A stretch of 49,779 nt of DNA from Calothrix sp. MO_167.B12 (GTDB taxonomy: Bacteria; Cyanobacteriota; Cyanobacteriia; Cyanobacteriales; Nostocaceae): positions 1 through 49,779 of the forward strand of contig JASJCJ010000015.1 of NCBI GenBank assembly GCA_030066045.1. The letters run 5' to 3'. The notes under the pieces were generated by a model. The model was not told the DNA's origin and made no database searches. It saw only the letters and a list, made by a program, of their open reading frames with translations. The translations under genes and the position numbers were made by a program. Below, in pieces: positions 24,456-34,203 of the stretch; position 1 is the stretch's first letter; the number at the start of each line of letters is the position of its first letter.

Positions 24456-25853
24456 TCCTCTTCCCACCACAGGAATGCCATGACTAATTTTCTTCGTCGG
24501 GTGTAGTATGACTTCTTCTCCCCTGGATATACCTTGCTGAATTTCTGCGGATAAATCACTGCGATGTCCAATCTTAATTTGTTTGCGATTGGCTTTACCA
24601 TCTTTTACCGTGAAGACACACCAAGATTTACCACAACGAAACAAAGCACTTAGGGGTAGTTGCAACACATCCTTGTCTTCCCAAACCACTATCCGCACAT
24701 CAACCCGGTATGCATCCCCCAGGGAACGAGAGGAACTAATAAAATCACCAATCACATTCACCCTTTGCTCTTCCACTCCCAAGGCAGAAATTTTGGTAAA
24801 TGCCGCAGGTTCCACCAGCCTGACTCTTCCCAGCAGTGGCTCCATATCCCGTCCTCCATCAATGAGGATGGTATTACCCGGCTTGATATTTACCGCATCT
24901 CTCGAAAGGACATCAATTACTAATTCCAACTGGGAAACATTACCTAATTCCAATAAGGAAGTACCCGATGTGACAAACTGGGCACTTTTTTTCTGTATCC
25001 GCAAAACTTTACCTGCTACTGGTGCGCGAATATCTGTACGAGCTGCATCATCCTTTAACTTTTCTAATTCCGCTTCCACACTAGCTATGCGGGCATCGTA
25101 AACTTTGAGGAGATAGTCAGGATCTTGGCGCTCTTGTTGTAACACCGTTAAAGCTGCACGAGCTACTTCTACTTCTGATGCAGCAGATTTAGCAGCTAAC
25201 CTGGCTGTTTCTAATTCCTTGGCTTTAGTGGTTTCATTCAATTCTGCGGTTTCCCGGTTTTGGCGGGAAATTGCTCCACTGGATTGTAACCTTTGAGCGC
25301 GTTGCCGATCGCGTTTTGCTTGTTGCAGTGCTGCTTGGGCTTCTGCTACCTTGGCTTCCTGTTGCTTTTGATCAGCGATCGCTTTTTTAATTCTAGTTCT
25401 AGCTTGCTCTAAACTAGCTACTTTGGGTCGTTGGGTTGCTACTCCTTCCCGTTGTGCTTGCCATTGTGCTAACCTACCCAAGGCTTCTTTGACGGAGGAG
25501 GTTAATGGTAAAGGCTCAATGCGAGCCAGCAAATCTCCCTGTTTAACTCGATCGCCTTCATATAACTTAATACGAGTTAGTCGTCCATTTACCGGCGCTG
25601 AGACTATAAAGCGATCGCGAATCCGGGTTTTACCTTCAGCATCTACTGTTACCTGGAGTTTACCGTCAGATACTTGGGCAGTTTCTACAGGTATGGGTGC
25701 GGGACGAAATGACCAAACAACTAGGGCAAATATACCAGTAGCGATCGCACCATAAGTCATTTGTTTGGCTGACAGGCGAGGGAGATGGAGCCGCTTTCTT
25801 GGGCGTTCTCCCAGGGGGTGATCGTCATTTACTGGCTTAGGTAATAGCTTCAT
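24444..25853 (-). CDS. HlyD-family membrane fusion protein (efflux adaptor)
   Basis: A 469-residue periplasmic adaptor. A positively charged N-terminus is followed by one membrane segment at about 33-49 (TYGAIATGIFALVVWSF). Next come a barrel strand (VSAPVNGRLTRIKLYEGDRV, the first half of the lipoyl-like domain), a long coiled-coil hairpin (about 120-275, rich in Gln, Ala and Arg), the second lipoyl half (TDIRAPVAGKVLRIQKKSAQ) and beta-barrel domains. Such proteins bridge an inner-membrane transporter to an outer-membrane channel. No transporter gene lies next to it, so the partner is unknown. The C-terminus GRGGEE and the stop lie at the edge of an octamer array. Confidence 0.92.
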   Translation of the reverse strand: MKLLPKPVNDDHPLGERPRKRLHLPRLSAKQMTYGAIATGIFALVVWSFRPAPIPVETAQVSDGKLQVTVDAEGKTRIRDRFIVSAPVNGRLTRIKLYEGDRVKQGDLLARIEPLPLTSSVKEALGRLAQWQAQREGVATQRPKVASLEQARTRIKKAIADQKQQEAKVAEAQAALQQAKRDRQRAQRLQSSGAISRQNRETAELNETTKAKELETARLAAKSAASEVEVARAALTVLQQERQDPDYLLKVYDARIASVEAELEKLKDDAARTDIRAPVAGKVLRIQKKSAQFVTSGTSLLELGNVSQLELVIDVLSRDAVNIKPGNTILIDGGRDMEPLLGRVRLVEPAAFTKISALGVEEQRVNVIGDFISSSRSLGDAYRVDVRIVVWEDKDVLQLPLSALFRCGKSWCVFTVKDGKANRKQIKIGHRSDLSAEIQQGISRGEEVILHPTKKISHGIPVVGRGGEE

Positions 25854-25911
25854 AAGCGAACTACAATCTCACTTATATATTAACGTGAGTTCGTCAGCGA
25901 TCGCGGGTGTG

Positions 25912-26024
25912 ATATCGTTTCCGTTTGTATCGGAATTATTTCAGTTACTCTCTCTCTTCCTCTTCCTTTGCGTCCTTTGCGTCTTTGCGGTTTTTTATCA
26001 TTCAGATGCTATCGGATTTGATAT
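25912..26024. mobile_element. MITE-like element, family B copy 2
   Basis: Inverted ends ATATCGTTTCCG..TATCGGAAT and ATCGGATTTGATAT match family B at 18741-18866. The centre contains CTTTGCGTCCTTTGCGTCTT, a common cyanobacterial spacer motif. It occupies the 342-bp gap between the PDH E2 and HlyD genes. Confidence 0.72.
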
Positions 26025-26129
26025 GAGTGATTCCTCAAAATTAATGCGATCGACCACTAAGCAAGTAAGACTGATGTTAACCGGCGGATTTAAGGGCAAA
26101 GAAAAGGCACGGCATCTGTAAGATTACTC

Positions 26130-26168
26130 TATGATGGTAAAGATTGTGGATGCCATACCCCTACGGTA
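26130..26168. repeat. partial copy of the GCATCCAC/GTGGATGC element
   Basis: GATTGTGGATGCCATACCCC followed by TACGG resembles one end of the element at 34583-34766 (GTGGATGCCGTGCCCCTACA). Only one arm is present, 28 bp downstream of the PDH E2 stop. Confidence 0.5.
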
Positions 26169-26195
26169 TAATTTGTTTTTTGGGTTTTTACACCA

Positions 26196-27485
26196 TTACA
26201 TGGTTAAAGATTGCGGATTGGTTTCAATCAATTTCGCTAAATCTTGTAAAAATGCCGCAGCAGGAGCACCATAAATTATCCGGTGGTCACAGGTCATATT
26301 CACCTGCATTTGTCGCCGCACGCCGAACATACCATCCTCTGTGGCGACAACTTGGGGACGGGATGCACCGATGGCAATAATCGAACCCTGTCCGGGAGGT
26401 AAAATGGCATCAAATCTATCTACACCAAACATTCCTAAGTTAGATAGGGTAAATGTACCAGTGCTGTACTCTTCAGGTTGTAATTTTTTCGCCCTTGCCT
26501 TACTTACCAAGGATTTCCAATTGCGAGATAGGGAATAAATATCCAACTGGTCGGCATTTTGTAATACTGGGGTAATTAATCCACCATCATCCATAGCTAC
26601 GGCTACAGCGATATTAATTGCTGAAGGATAGACAATTGACTGCTCAGAATAGGCGGCATTGATAATGGGATGCTTTTGTAAGGTGAGCGCTACTGCTTTT
26701 GCTAGTAGTGCCGTCATAGTTACACCCTTAGATTTAATTTGCTTATATAACTGATCTAGGGCATCGGTAGTAATTGTGTAACCAACATGAATAATGGGTA
26801 CGGATAAACTGGCGACCATATTCCGCGCCACGGCATTTTGCAGTGTATTTAAAGGCACTGTTTGCCCAGGAACAACGGGAGCTATGGGTGCCGGTGCTGG
26901 TGCGGCTGTGGCTGCTACTGTAGGTACTGGTGCTGTTGCCACAGGTATAGTTGGTTGTGTAGTCTTACCCACAGCTGCTTCCACATCGCCCGCAACAATA
27001 CGACCGTAAGGACCGCTACCAGTAAGATTGGTTAAATCTACTTTCAACTCCTTAGCCAGCTTGCGCGCCCGAGGAGAAGCTACAATGCGTCCGGAACGGG
27101 AGCCATTAGAGCCATTTGCAGATGCTACTGTTGTTGCTGCTGGGGTTGTATCTGCTGGGGAACTGGTACTAGTACTGGCAACAGGGGCAGGTGTAGGAGT
27201 TGCTTGGGTTTTGGCTTGAGCGATCGCCGTTTCAATTTCGGCTTCAGTTTCTGCCAACAGCGCGATCGCCGCTCCTACCGCAGCACTTTCACCTGCTGGT
27301 ACTACAATGTGTGCCAGATATCCTTCATAAAAGGATTCCACATCCATATCCGCCTTATCTGACTCCACAACCACCACTGTTTCGCCCTTCTCTACCTTAT
27401 CTCCGGGGGATTTTTCCCAGGAGACTATTTTACCTTCAGTCATGGTGGAACTGAGTGCGGGCATGAATACTTCGTGAATGCTCAT
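26196..27485 (-). CDS. pdhC: pyruvate dehydrogenase E2 (dihydrolipoamide acetyltransferase)
   Basis: A 429-residue E2 with one lipoyl domain (about 1-78; lipoylated Lys44 in SDKADM), an Ala/Pro/Thr-rich linker, an E1/E3-binding domain (about 130-168, ASPRARKLAKELKVDLTNLT), a second Ala/Pro linker and the catalytic acetyltransferase domain (about 205-429). The catalytic His lies in CDHRIIYGAP. The Asp of the usual HRxxDG is Tyr here, as I recall for cyanobacterial and plastid E2, so this is not a defect. It forms the core that passes acetyl groups from E1 to CoA. The gene is on its own; E1 and E3 are elsewhere, as is usual in cyanobacteria. Confidence 0.95.
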   Translation of the reverse strand: MSIHEVFMPALSSTMTEGKIVSWEKSPGDKVEKGETVVVVESDKADMDVESFYEGYLAHIVVPAGESAAVGAAIALLAETEAEIETAIAQAKTQATPTPAPVASTSTSSPADTTPAATTVASANGSNGSRSGRIVASPRARKLAKELKVDLTNLTGSGPYGRIVAGDVEAAVGKTTQPTIPVATAPVPTVAATAAPAPAPIAPVVPGQTVPLNTLQNAVARNMVASLSVPIIHVGYTITTDALDQLYKQIKSKGVTMTALLAKAVALTLQKHPIINAAYSEQSIVYPSAINIAVAVAMDDGGLITPVLQNADQLDIYSLSRNWKSLVSKARAKKLQPEEYSTGTFTLSNLGMFGVDRFDAILPPGQGSIIAIGASRPQVVATEDGMFGVRRQMQVNMTCDHRIIYGAPAAAFLQDLAKLIETNPQSLTM

Positions 27486-27771
27486 AGGGAGGTTTGGCGA
27501 ATCGACAATTGATAGAATTTAACGGCTAGTGCCAGATTGAATTGTATCTTGACTCTATATATATTGGGAGCAGTATCAAATCTAAAATCTCAAATCCAAA
27601 ATTGAATTATGGGCGGAACTATCTTAAAACTTAATGGTCTACATTATTTGTATTTCTTATCACGACTCCATAACGCAAAAGATTGAGCCAAAAGCAAGAA
27701 GAAAATGTGCCACTTCTCAATCTAAAATGCGACCAGATAACTAAACTGTTTGAAATGGCTTTTTAAGTTTT

Positions 27772-28305
27772 ATGTCGGCAAAGTCAAAAATGTTGGTCAT
27801 TGTGATACTTGGTATCTTTGCCACAGTTGCCACTGGCTTACGTCTTGGCAATCACCAGCCATCGATACCAATAACTACTGTAAAACAAAAGCAACAGCAA
27901 AATTTACCTGTTGCTATGTCAGTCCAGAATGTTGTGGTGAATCCAGAGCAAGTTAACTATGTATCTATACCACTAGATAGCATCCAATATTCCTTGCAAG
28001 GAAGCGATCCGGCAGGACTGGCGATGCATGCTTTTTACAATATCAAATTTAAAGGCAAAACCCGTACAGTAGAGGTGGTTTATCCCCAACCAAGCCAAGC
28101 TTTAGTCACTATCACCCAAATGAAACCTGTAGGGAATACTGTAGAGGTGATGAAATATCGGGCTAGATTATCCAGTTTTGGGCGATCGCTCTTGGTCAGT
28201 TCCCCTCCTCTATGGGAAATTGTCTGGGCAGGCTACCAAAGGCAATGTTGGGATAGTCCCGTACAAACAGATGTCAAGACAACTTCTGTTAGTTCCTCTT
28301 GCTAA
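27772..28305 (+). CDS. exported protein of unknown function
   Basis: A 177-residue protein with an N-terminal hydrophobic segment (MLVIVILGIFATVATGLRLG, residues 7-26) acting as signal peptide or anchor. The remainder looks beta-rich (YVSIPLDSIQYSLQGSDPAG, YNIKFKGKTRTVEVVYPQPS). The end contains a Cys at about 163 and a terminal Cys. I recognise no family. It lies alone between PDH E2 and the signalling operon, and a HIP1 octamer near its 3' end suggests long residence. An earlier in-frame ATG is not available. Confidence 0.7.
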   Translation: MSAKSKMLVIVILGIFATVATGLRLGNHQPSIPITTVKQKQQQNLPVAMSVQNVVVNPEQVNYVSIPLDSIQYSLQGSDPAGLAMHAFYNIKFKGKTRTVEVVYPQPSQALVTITQMKPVGNTVEVMKYRARLSSFGRSLLVSSPPLWEIVWAGYQRQCWDSPVQTDVKTTSVSSSC

Positions 28306-28672
28306 TAGAACCAGACAACAAGTATAAAATGCTGACTATCCTTAAGTATTTTTACTGATTTTGAGATTCTGAAAAATTTACCCAACAAGGTTGTTGTCTC
28401 GGGAATACAAAATCAATTTGTGTGAGGAGTGTACCTGATTTTGTATCAGAGAAAATAATACCATTTTAGATTTTAGATTTTGGATTGTGAAAGAGCTACT
28501 GTATAAGCTTTTGGGACTTCCACCTGTCGCAATCATTTTTACCAACGGATGGTTGATTGTTCAAATTGGTATCAGTATCAGCCCAAACTTTGATTATACT
28601 ATCGTTTGATGGGGATTTAGCATGAAGAATTTAGAATTATTATCCCATCAACTAACAACTAACAACTAACAA
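28306..28672. other. 367-bp gap: repeat scraps
   Basis: Contains ATTTTAG heptamers near 28464, a possible degraded family C element bounded by ATAATACCATTTTAG (28454) and CAAATTGGTATCAG (about 28562-28575), and ACTAACA heptamers at 28650-28672. No gene or clear promoter was seen. Confidence 0.45.
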
Positions 28673-29077
28673 CTAAATATACCCATTTTCTCCTTGTTCC
28701 AGTTGCCAACCGAGGGCATTAGCAACCTCTGCGGCTAATTCTAAAGGATTGAAAGGTTTAGCGATCGCAGATTTTAAACCCATTTGAGCATAGCGTCGGC
28801 GATCAGTTGCTTGGATTTTTGCGGTTAATAAAATTACAGGAATTGCTTTGGTATCGGGATTTGCTTGTAAATGCTCAAAGGTAGTCGGACCATCCATATC
28901 AGGCATCATCACATCCAGGAGAATGGCATCGGGATGAAAATCTGCTGCTTTACTAATACCTTCCTTGCCAGAGCTGGCGGTTAATACTTCCCAACCAGCT
29001 ACGGTTTCTAAACAAATTTTGGCAACTTCTTGAATATATTCTTCGTTATCAACTACCAGAATGCGCTTAGTTGTCAT
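28673..29077 (-). CDS. single-domain response regulator
   Basis: A 134-residue CheY-like receiver with no output domain. The acidic pocket is D10/N11, the phospho-acceptor Asp lies in AILLDVMMPDMDG (about residue 55), and the Thr/Lys switch residues are in LLTA and KPFNP. It overlaps the 3' end of the upstream kinase gene by 11 bp, so the two are translationally coupled. It is a natural phosphate acceptor for that kinase. The first pocket reads DNEE rather than the usual DDE or EDD, so metal binding may be altered. Confidence 0.95.
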   Translation of the reverse strand: MTTKRILVVDNEEYIQEVAKICLETVAGWEVLTASSGKEGISKAADFHPDAILLDVMMPDMDGPTTFEHLQANPDTKAIPVILLTAKIQATDRRRYAQMGLKSAIAKPFNPLELAAEVANALGWQLEQGENGYI

Positions 29078-32000
29078 TGCTGTCCCCCTGTTCCCTAGTT
29101 TGGGTGATGCGCTGGATTAATCCTAATACGTGTTGCTCAAATTTTTGCGTTGTCACCCTTCCTTTAGTCAGAAATTCCGTATATCCCAGTTTCAGACGAT
29201 TACGTTCGGAGTCATCTAAATCCTTGGCGGAATAAACTACTAAGGGAATGTTATAAAGTTGATTGTGCTGTTGCAACCACTCTACTACATCAAAACCATC
29301 ACCTTCGGGTAAGCCAATATCAAGAATCATTAAGTCCGGATTTATGGCTTGGCTGAGACGGATGGCTTCTCTACCAGTAGTGGCAAGGCTAGTTTCAATA
29401 TCATGGTTTTCTAGTAAAGTGGTGAGAATTTCCGCAGTTTCTTTGTTATCTTCTACTACCAAAATGCGTACTCGGCGGGAAGAGGGAGCAATGGCTTGTC
29501 TGAGAGAATTAAACAATAAGCTGGCTTCTAATGGTTTGCTTACCCAATCGACAAAATCAGAACTGGGTTGATTCTCTTGGGTGGGTTGGCACACACTACA
29601 AATAATGATGGGAATATCTTGGGTATCTGGTCTTTCTTTTAACACAGCCATCACTTCCCAACCATTCATCTCTGGCATGAGTAAGTCCAGTAAAATCACG
29701 TCTGGATGCTCAGTTGAAGCAATCTGAATCGCCCCCTCCCCAGAATCTGCACCCAAAACACGATAGTTTTGTTTTTCGAGCAGAGTTTGCAATTCCTGGA
29801 AAATTTGCGGATCGTCGTCGCAAATTAGTACTAGTGGGGAATATTTATCAGTGAGATCGGAAATTCCCTTGGGGCTGGGAACAGTAGTGGGAGAGGCAGA
29901 ACAAGGTAAGGTAAAGGAAAAAGTACTACCTTCTCCCAGGATACTTTCTACCCAAATTTCTCCCCCATGTTGTTGAACAATACTTTTGCAAATTGCCAAA
30001 CCCAAACCTGTCCCGTCATGGTGGCGAGAATCGGAGGAATCTACCTGTTGAAAGCGTTCAAAGATATTGTCGAGTTTATCTGCGGGAATTCCCCGTCCTG
30101 TATCTTCTACTTGAAACAATACCTGGGATTGATGGTGAGAGTTATTTTCACTATCCACCTGTTGTAATTGAGCCGTGAGCCATACGGTAGCATCCCGGCG
30201 AGAAAATTTAATGGCATTGCTGAGTAAGTTGGTTAAGGTTTGCACTACCCGGTCTGAATCTGCCCACACATGGGCAGAAATACTTTGAATATCCAGGTTT
30301 ACACCCGCTTTATCTGCCAAGGATTGGATGACATTCACCGCCTCTGTAATTAAGTCAGACACATTGCAGGTTTGCTTTTCCATTTTGACTTTACCTGACT
30401 CAATGCGCTCGATATCTAAAATATCGTTAATCAACCTTACTAGGCGTTCCGTACTGTCAACGGCAATTTGTAACAGCCGTTTTCCCTGTTCTGAGTCTGG
30501 AGGAATCATCCCACTAGCTAACATCCCCAAGGAACCGTGAATGGAAGTTAAGGGAGTACGCAACTCGTGACTAGTTACGGAGACAAACTCATCCTTCATC
30601 CGTTCGATGTACTTGCGATCGCTAATATCTTGCAAGTACACCGTATAAATTATTTCTCTTCCCAAATCTAACTTAGAGATGGAAGCCTCTGCCGGAAATT
30701 CTGTCCCATCCTTACGCAGACCGAATATTTCCCGCCGTTCTCCCATGGGGCGAGCAACTTTAGCAGATTTGCCAAACTCATTTACATACTGACTATGTGC
30801 TGCGGTATACCTTGATGGTAAGAGTAAATCCAGGGTATTTCCTAGGACTTCCTGGGCAGAGTAACCAAAAATTTTCTCCGCCCCTTGGTTAAATAAGGTA
30901 ATTTTTTGTTGGCTATCAATGGAAATAATTGCATTATCAGCAATCTCCACAATCCCGGCGAATCGGGCTTGGGAATGACGCAATTCTTCTTGTGCTCGTT
31001 GGCGTTCGTTTAGTTCTGATTGTAGTTGCTGATTGGTTTTTTCCAGTTCTGCGGTGCGTTCTCCAACTCTTTGTTCCAATTCTGTCTTTGCCTGACGTAA
31101 AGCCTGCTGGGTATCCTGGCTTTCCATGGCAGCAGATAGGACATTGGCAATGGATTGGATAAAATTAATATCGCTTTGGGTAAAAGTTCTTTGTTGATTA
31201 GAATAAGCTCCCAATACACCATAGGAACCATTACGTTTGGCAATGGGTACAGCTACACCGCTAATGATGCCATGTTCCCGTAATAGTAAGGAACCAGCAA
31301 AACGGGTTTCTGTGGGTAAGTTGGCGACAATTACAGGTTTTTGTACAGAAAGAGTATAACTAGCCCCGGTATCATCTAGGTCAATTGTTGCTTTTCCTAC
31401 CAACCCTTCACGCCACCCCATACCGGCTCGTAGCAACATACTATTACCTGCTGGTAGTAATTCCAATAACTGGCAATATTCTACCTCTAGGTTTTCGGCT
31501 ACCATCACTACCGCTTGATTAATTAAATCCTCTAGTTTTGTCCCTAAAAGTGCGGATTCTCCCAACTTCGCCACTGCTGCTTGTTGTTCAATCCGAGCCT
31601 TGAGTTTGGCTTCTATTTGTTGAAAACTCTGGTTAGATGCTACATCCCCAGAAGACTTGAGGGGTTGGGATTGAGCTACCCTTTGCCGTAGCTTGATCCG
31701 TTCCAAACGGTTAATAATCCGAGTAACTAATTCTGGTCCAACAATAGGTTTGCTGACAAAATCATCAGCACCAACGGTAAAAACTTGATTAATAATATTA
31801 TGGTCTTGGTGTACCGTGAGGAATAAAATCGGTAAATCACTCCACCGGGGGTCATTGCGTACTACCTGGCACAGTTCCAAACCACTGACTGCTGGCATTT
31901 CCACATCTAGAATTAGTAAATCTGGTGCCACAGTTTCCAGGGTTTGCCAAAACCGTTGGGGATCCCTGAGTTTTGTCACCTTAATTCCCCAAGGTTGCAA

Positions 32001-33560
32001 CAGGGTTTGTAAAACTGCCCCTATTTGGGGATCGTCATCTACAACCAGGATGTGAGCTTCTCCGTGGGGAGCATTTTGCCATATCTGGTTAACTTCTGCC
32101 AATACTTGGTTTACACTTAGGGGCTTTTGCAAGAATGTATGCCCACCATTGCGAACTACTTGTAGCCGGTTAGTAAAATCACTTTCTGCCGTAAATACAA
32201 TGGCTGGTACGGGAGGTTTGCGGGATCTCAACTCCCACAGCAAATTAAAACTATCCTCATGGCTGGGGGAAACATCGGGATCGAGGAGAACAACATTGGG
32301 ATGCTGCCGATAAAGTTTACTCCTAGCAGTTTCAATGCTATCGGCAATTGTGACTTTAATTCCTTGAGTTGTAGATACTTGGGCAATTTCTTCAGCGAGA
32401 GTGCGATCGCTATCTACAATTAATAGTAAAGGATGATGATCTTCTGTCGTTGGTAATGTTGCTAAAGTTTCTTGGTGACGTTCTATTTCCCGACGTAATT
32501 GCTTTACCCAATTACCAAATTGGGTAATTTCTTCCGCCTTCCAAGTACGAGTAATTTTCAGTTGCTGCTCAATTTTTTTACCTAACTCAGAACCAAGTGC
32601 CAAACCAAAAGTACCTAATGAACCCCCTAGACTATGGGCCTCTGCCTGTGCTTGCTTGCGGAGTTGGGAGCGCAACGTTTTATGGCGAGCAGCCTCAGAT
32701 GCTGACTCCAACACACTCACTTGCTGATTCACCCGTTCTTCATAGCGACTCCAAATACTTGCAATTGCCGCCAGAGTTTGCTGTTTCCAAGATGTTGCTG
32801 GTGTTATGGTTGCTCCTCCTGCACCCTGGAGAGAATTATGTTCCTTGTGTTCCCTTCCCGGCAAAGTTTTTTTCTGGGATAACTCATCCTGTGGTTTGAG
32901 GCGATAACCAATTCCATATACTGTTTCAATCAAATCTCCCGGCGCACCCATCGCCTTGAGCTTCATCCGCAATCCCTTTACATGGGTACGTACCGCTTCT
33001 TCTCCGGGAGTATCTTCATAGGACCAAAGATGTTCCAAAATCATGCCACAGCTAAATACTCGCCGACTGTTGCGTAAAAATAACTCCAGTAAGGCATATT
33101 CTTTTGGTGTTAGTGATAATTGCTCCTCGTTATATGTAACTTCACAACTAGTGGGGTCTAGGCGCAAATGATCCCATTCCAATATTGGTTGGGAAGTTAA
33201 ACTACCCCGACGTAATAAAGCACGGATACGAGCGACTAACTCTTCTTGATCGAAAGGCTTAACAAGATAGTCATCCGCACCCGCATCTAAACCTATGGCC
33301 TTTTCATGACTGCTATCACATCCTGTCAACAAAAGGATGGGCATTCGCAATCCTTGGGATCTGATTTGACGGCAAAGACTAATACCATCTATCTTAGGCA
33401 AGATGACATCTAAAATAATTACATCATAATCAAAAACTTGGATTAAATCCCAAGCCACTTCCCCATCTGAAGCAACTTCCACTGCATAATTTTGGCTACC
33501 AAGGACAGCATCCAGAGCATCTGCAACCAGCCTGTCATCTTCTACCACTAATATCTTCAT
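29067..33560 (-). CDS. DNA-binding response regulator fused to a multi-receiver hybrid histidine kinase
   Basis: A 1497-residue cytoplasmic protein. Modules in order: receiver 1 (1-118, Asp51); OmpR-type winged helix (about 125-222, with GIGYRL); HPt-like helical domain (about 255-370, His309 in AHSLGGSLG); degenerate receiver 2 (378-495, LLDPD); receiver 3 (502-620, Asp552); coiled coil; GAF (about 665-815); coiled coil; PAS (about 865-985); HisKA (His998 in SHELRTPL); HATPase (about 1100-1220, DTGRGIP and GTGLGL); receiver 4 (about 1243-1358, Asp1292); receiver 5 (about 1365-1485, Asp1414). It has no membrane segment. Every step of a phosphorelay plus a DNA-binding output is therefore on one chain. 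The single-domain regulator overlaps its end. The GAF domain lacks an obvious bilin Cys, so the signal is unknown. Confidence 0.94.
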   Translation of the reverse strand: MKILVVEDDRLVADALDAVLGSQNYAVEVASDGEVAWDLIQVFDYDVIILDVILPKIDGISLCRQIRSQGLRMPILLLTGCDSSHEKAIGLDAGADDYLVKPFDQEELVARIRALLRRGSLTSQPILEWDHLRLDPTSCEVTYNEEQLSLTPKEYALLELFLRNSRRVFSCGMILEHLWSYEDTPGEEAVRTHVKGLRMKLKAMGAPGDLIETVYGIGYRLKPQDELSQKKTLPGREHKEHNSLQGAGGATITPATSWKQQTLAAIASIWSRYEERVNQQVSVLESASEAARHKTLRSQLRKQAQAEAHSLGGSLGTFGLALGSELGKKIEQQLKITRTWKAEEITQFGNWVKQLRREIERHQETLATLPTTEDHHPLLLIVDSDRTLAEEIAQVSTTQGIKVTIADSIETARSKLYRQHPNVVLLDPDVSPSHEDSFNLLWELRSRKPPVPAIVFTAESDFTNRLQVVRNGGHTFLQKPLSVNQVLAEVNQIWQNAPHGEAHILVVDDDPQIGAVLQTLLQPWGIKVTKLRDPQRFWQTLETVAPDLLILDVEMPAVSGLELCQVVRNDPRWSDLPILFLTVHQDHNIINQVFTVGADDFVSKPIVGPELVTRIINRLERIKLRQRVAQSQPLKSSGDVASNQSFQQIEAKLKARIEQQAAVAKLGESALLGTKLEDLINQAVVMVAENLEVEYCQLLELLPAGNSMLLRAGMGWREGLVGKATIDLDDTGASYTLSVQKPVIVANLPTETRFAGSLLLREHGIISGVAVPIAKRNGSYGVLGAYSNQQRTFTQSDINFIQSIANVLSAAMESQDTQQALRQAKTELEQRVGERTAELEKTNQQLQSELNERQRAQEELRHSQARFAGIVEIADNAIISIDSQQKITLFNQGAEKIFGYSAQEVLGNTLDLLLPSRYTAAHSQYVNEFGKSAKVARPMGERREIFGLRKDGTEFPAEASISKLDLGREIIYTVYLQDISDRKYIERMKDEFVSVTSHELRTPLTSIHGSLGMLASGMIPPDSEQGKRLLQIAVDSTERLVRLINDILDIERIESGKVKMEKQTCNVSDLITEAVNVIQSLADKAGVNLDIQSISAHVWADSDRVVQTLTNLLSNAIKFSRRDATVWLTAQLQQVDSENNSHHQSQVLFQVEDTGRGIPADKLDNIFERFQQVDSSDSRHHDGTGLGLAICKSIVQQHGGEIWVESILGEGSTFSFTLPCSASPTTVPSPKGISDLTDKYSPLVLICDDDPQIFQELQTLLEKQNYRVLGADSGEGAIQIASTEHPDVILLDLLMPEMNGWEVMAVLKERPDTQDIPIIICSVCQPTQENQPSSDFVDWVSKPLEASLLFNSLRQAIAPSSRRVRILVVEDNKETAEILTTLLENHDIETSLATTGREAIRLSQAINPDLMILDIGLPEGDGFDVVEWLQQHNQLYNIPLVVYSAKDLDDSERNRLKLGYTEFLTKGRVTTQKFEQHVLGLIQRITQTREQGDSNDN

Positions 33561-34200
33561 TTTAAAAGCTTCATTGATAGTAATTTTGACTAAAAACTTA
33601 GTGTTTGTAAGAATTGTAATTTCAATTTAGCTAAAGGTAGTAACCATGTTAATCTTACAAAAATATTCACCATCGAATTCATATTAGTTAACAAAGTCAA
33701 CAGGGAATTTACAAATATTCAAAAAGTTTTTGATCTGTGGTCTAGCTCTCCCTACCTGATTCCATGAGACTCTGTTACCATAGATACTCACAAGTTTCTC
33801 AAATTTGCTCTTTACCATGAAATAGAATTTGGTAATTCTCAGGGCGATCGCAACTGCAAATAAGGAGACATACTTCCGGTAGACTTCGCCAATGCAAAGG
33901 GACTCCTCTGGAGCGATGGTCTAATAGATCTCTGTTGGAAATTAAATATGCGGAGTGCCAAAACCCTTTTTCCAGACGTAGCAATGCTACGTCTCTACAT
34001 TCTTTTCCACCAGAGGTCAAATAATCTCTTCTCCTTTGATAGGATTACTTTTTGATTTTTGTTGGCGTAGCCTGCGCTCGCCCTTAAAACACGTAGGGTG
34101 TGCTGCCGCTCAGCGTAACGCACCATCCGGTAATCTTTTCGGTGCGGAGCGCTGTTAGCATAACGCACGCTACAAGTATCCTACTGGAGAGAGAAAAATA
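33561..34200. other. non-coding stretch upstream of the kinase
   Basis: AT-rich DNA without a convincing gene. A 73-codon minus-strand frame at 33799-34020 has no family match and runs through repeat DNA (GTAGCAATGCTACGTCTCTA). One HIP1 octamer lies near 33844. Scraps such as AGGGTGTGCTGCCGCTCAGC at about 34088 belong to dispersed repeats. The kinase promoter should lie near 33561-33700 but I see no strong consensus. Confidence 0.5.
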
Positions 34201-34203
34201 AAT

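Noticed and set aside
26196-26300. Apparent loss of the catalytic Asp in PDH E2 (DHRIIYG)
   Set aside because: The same substitution is, as I recall, normal in cyanobacterial and plastid E2 proteins.
33799-34020. 73-codon minus-strand frame
   Set aside because: It crosses dispersed repeat sequence, has no ribosome site and no recognisable pattern.
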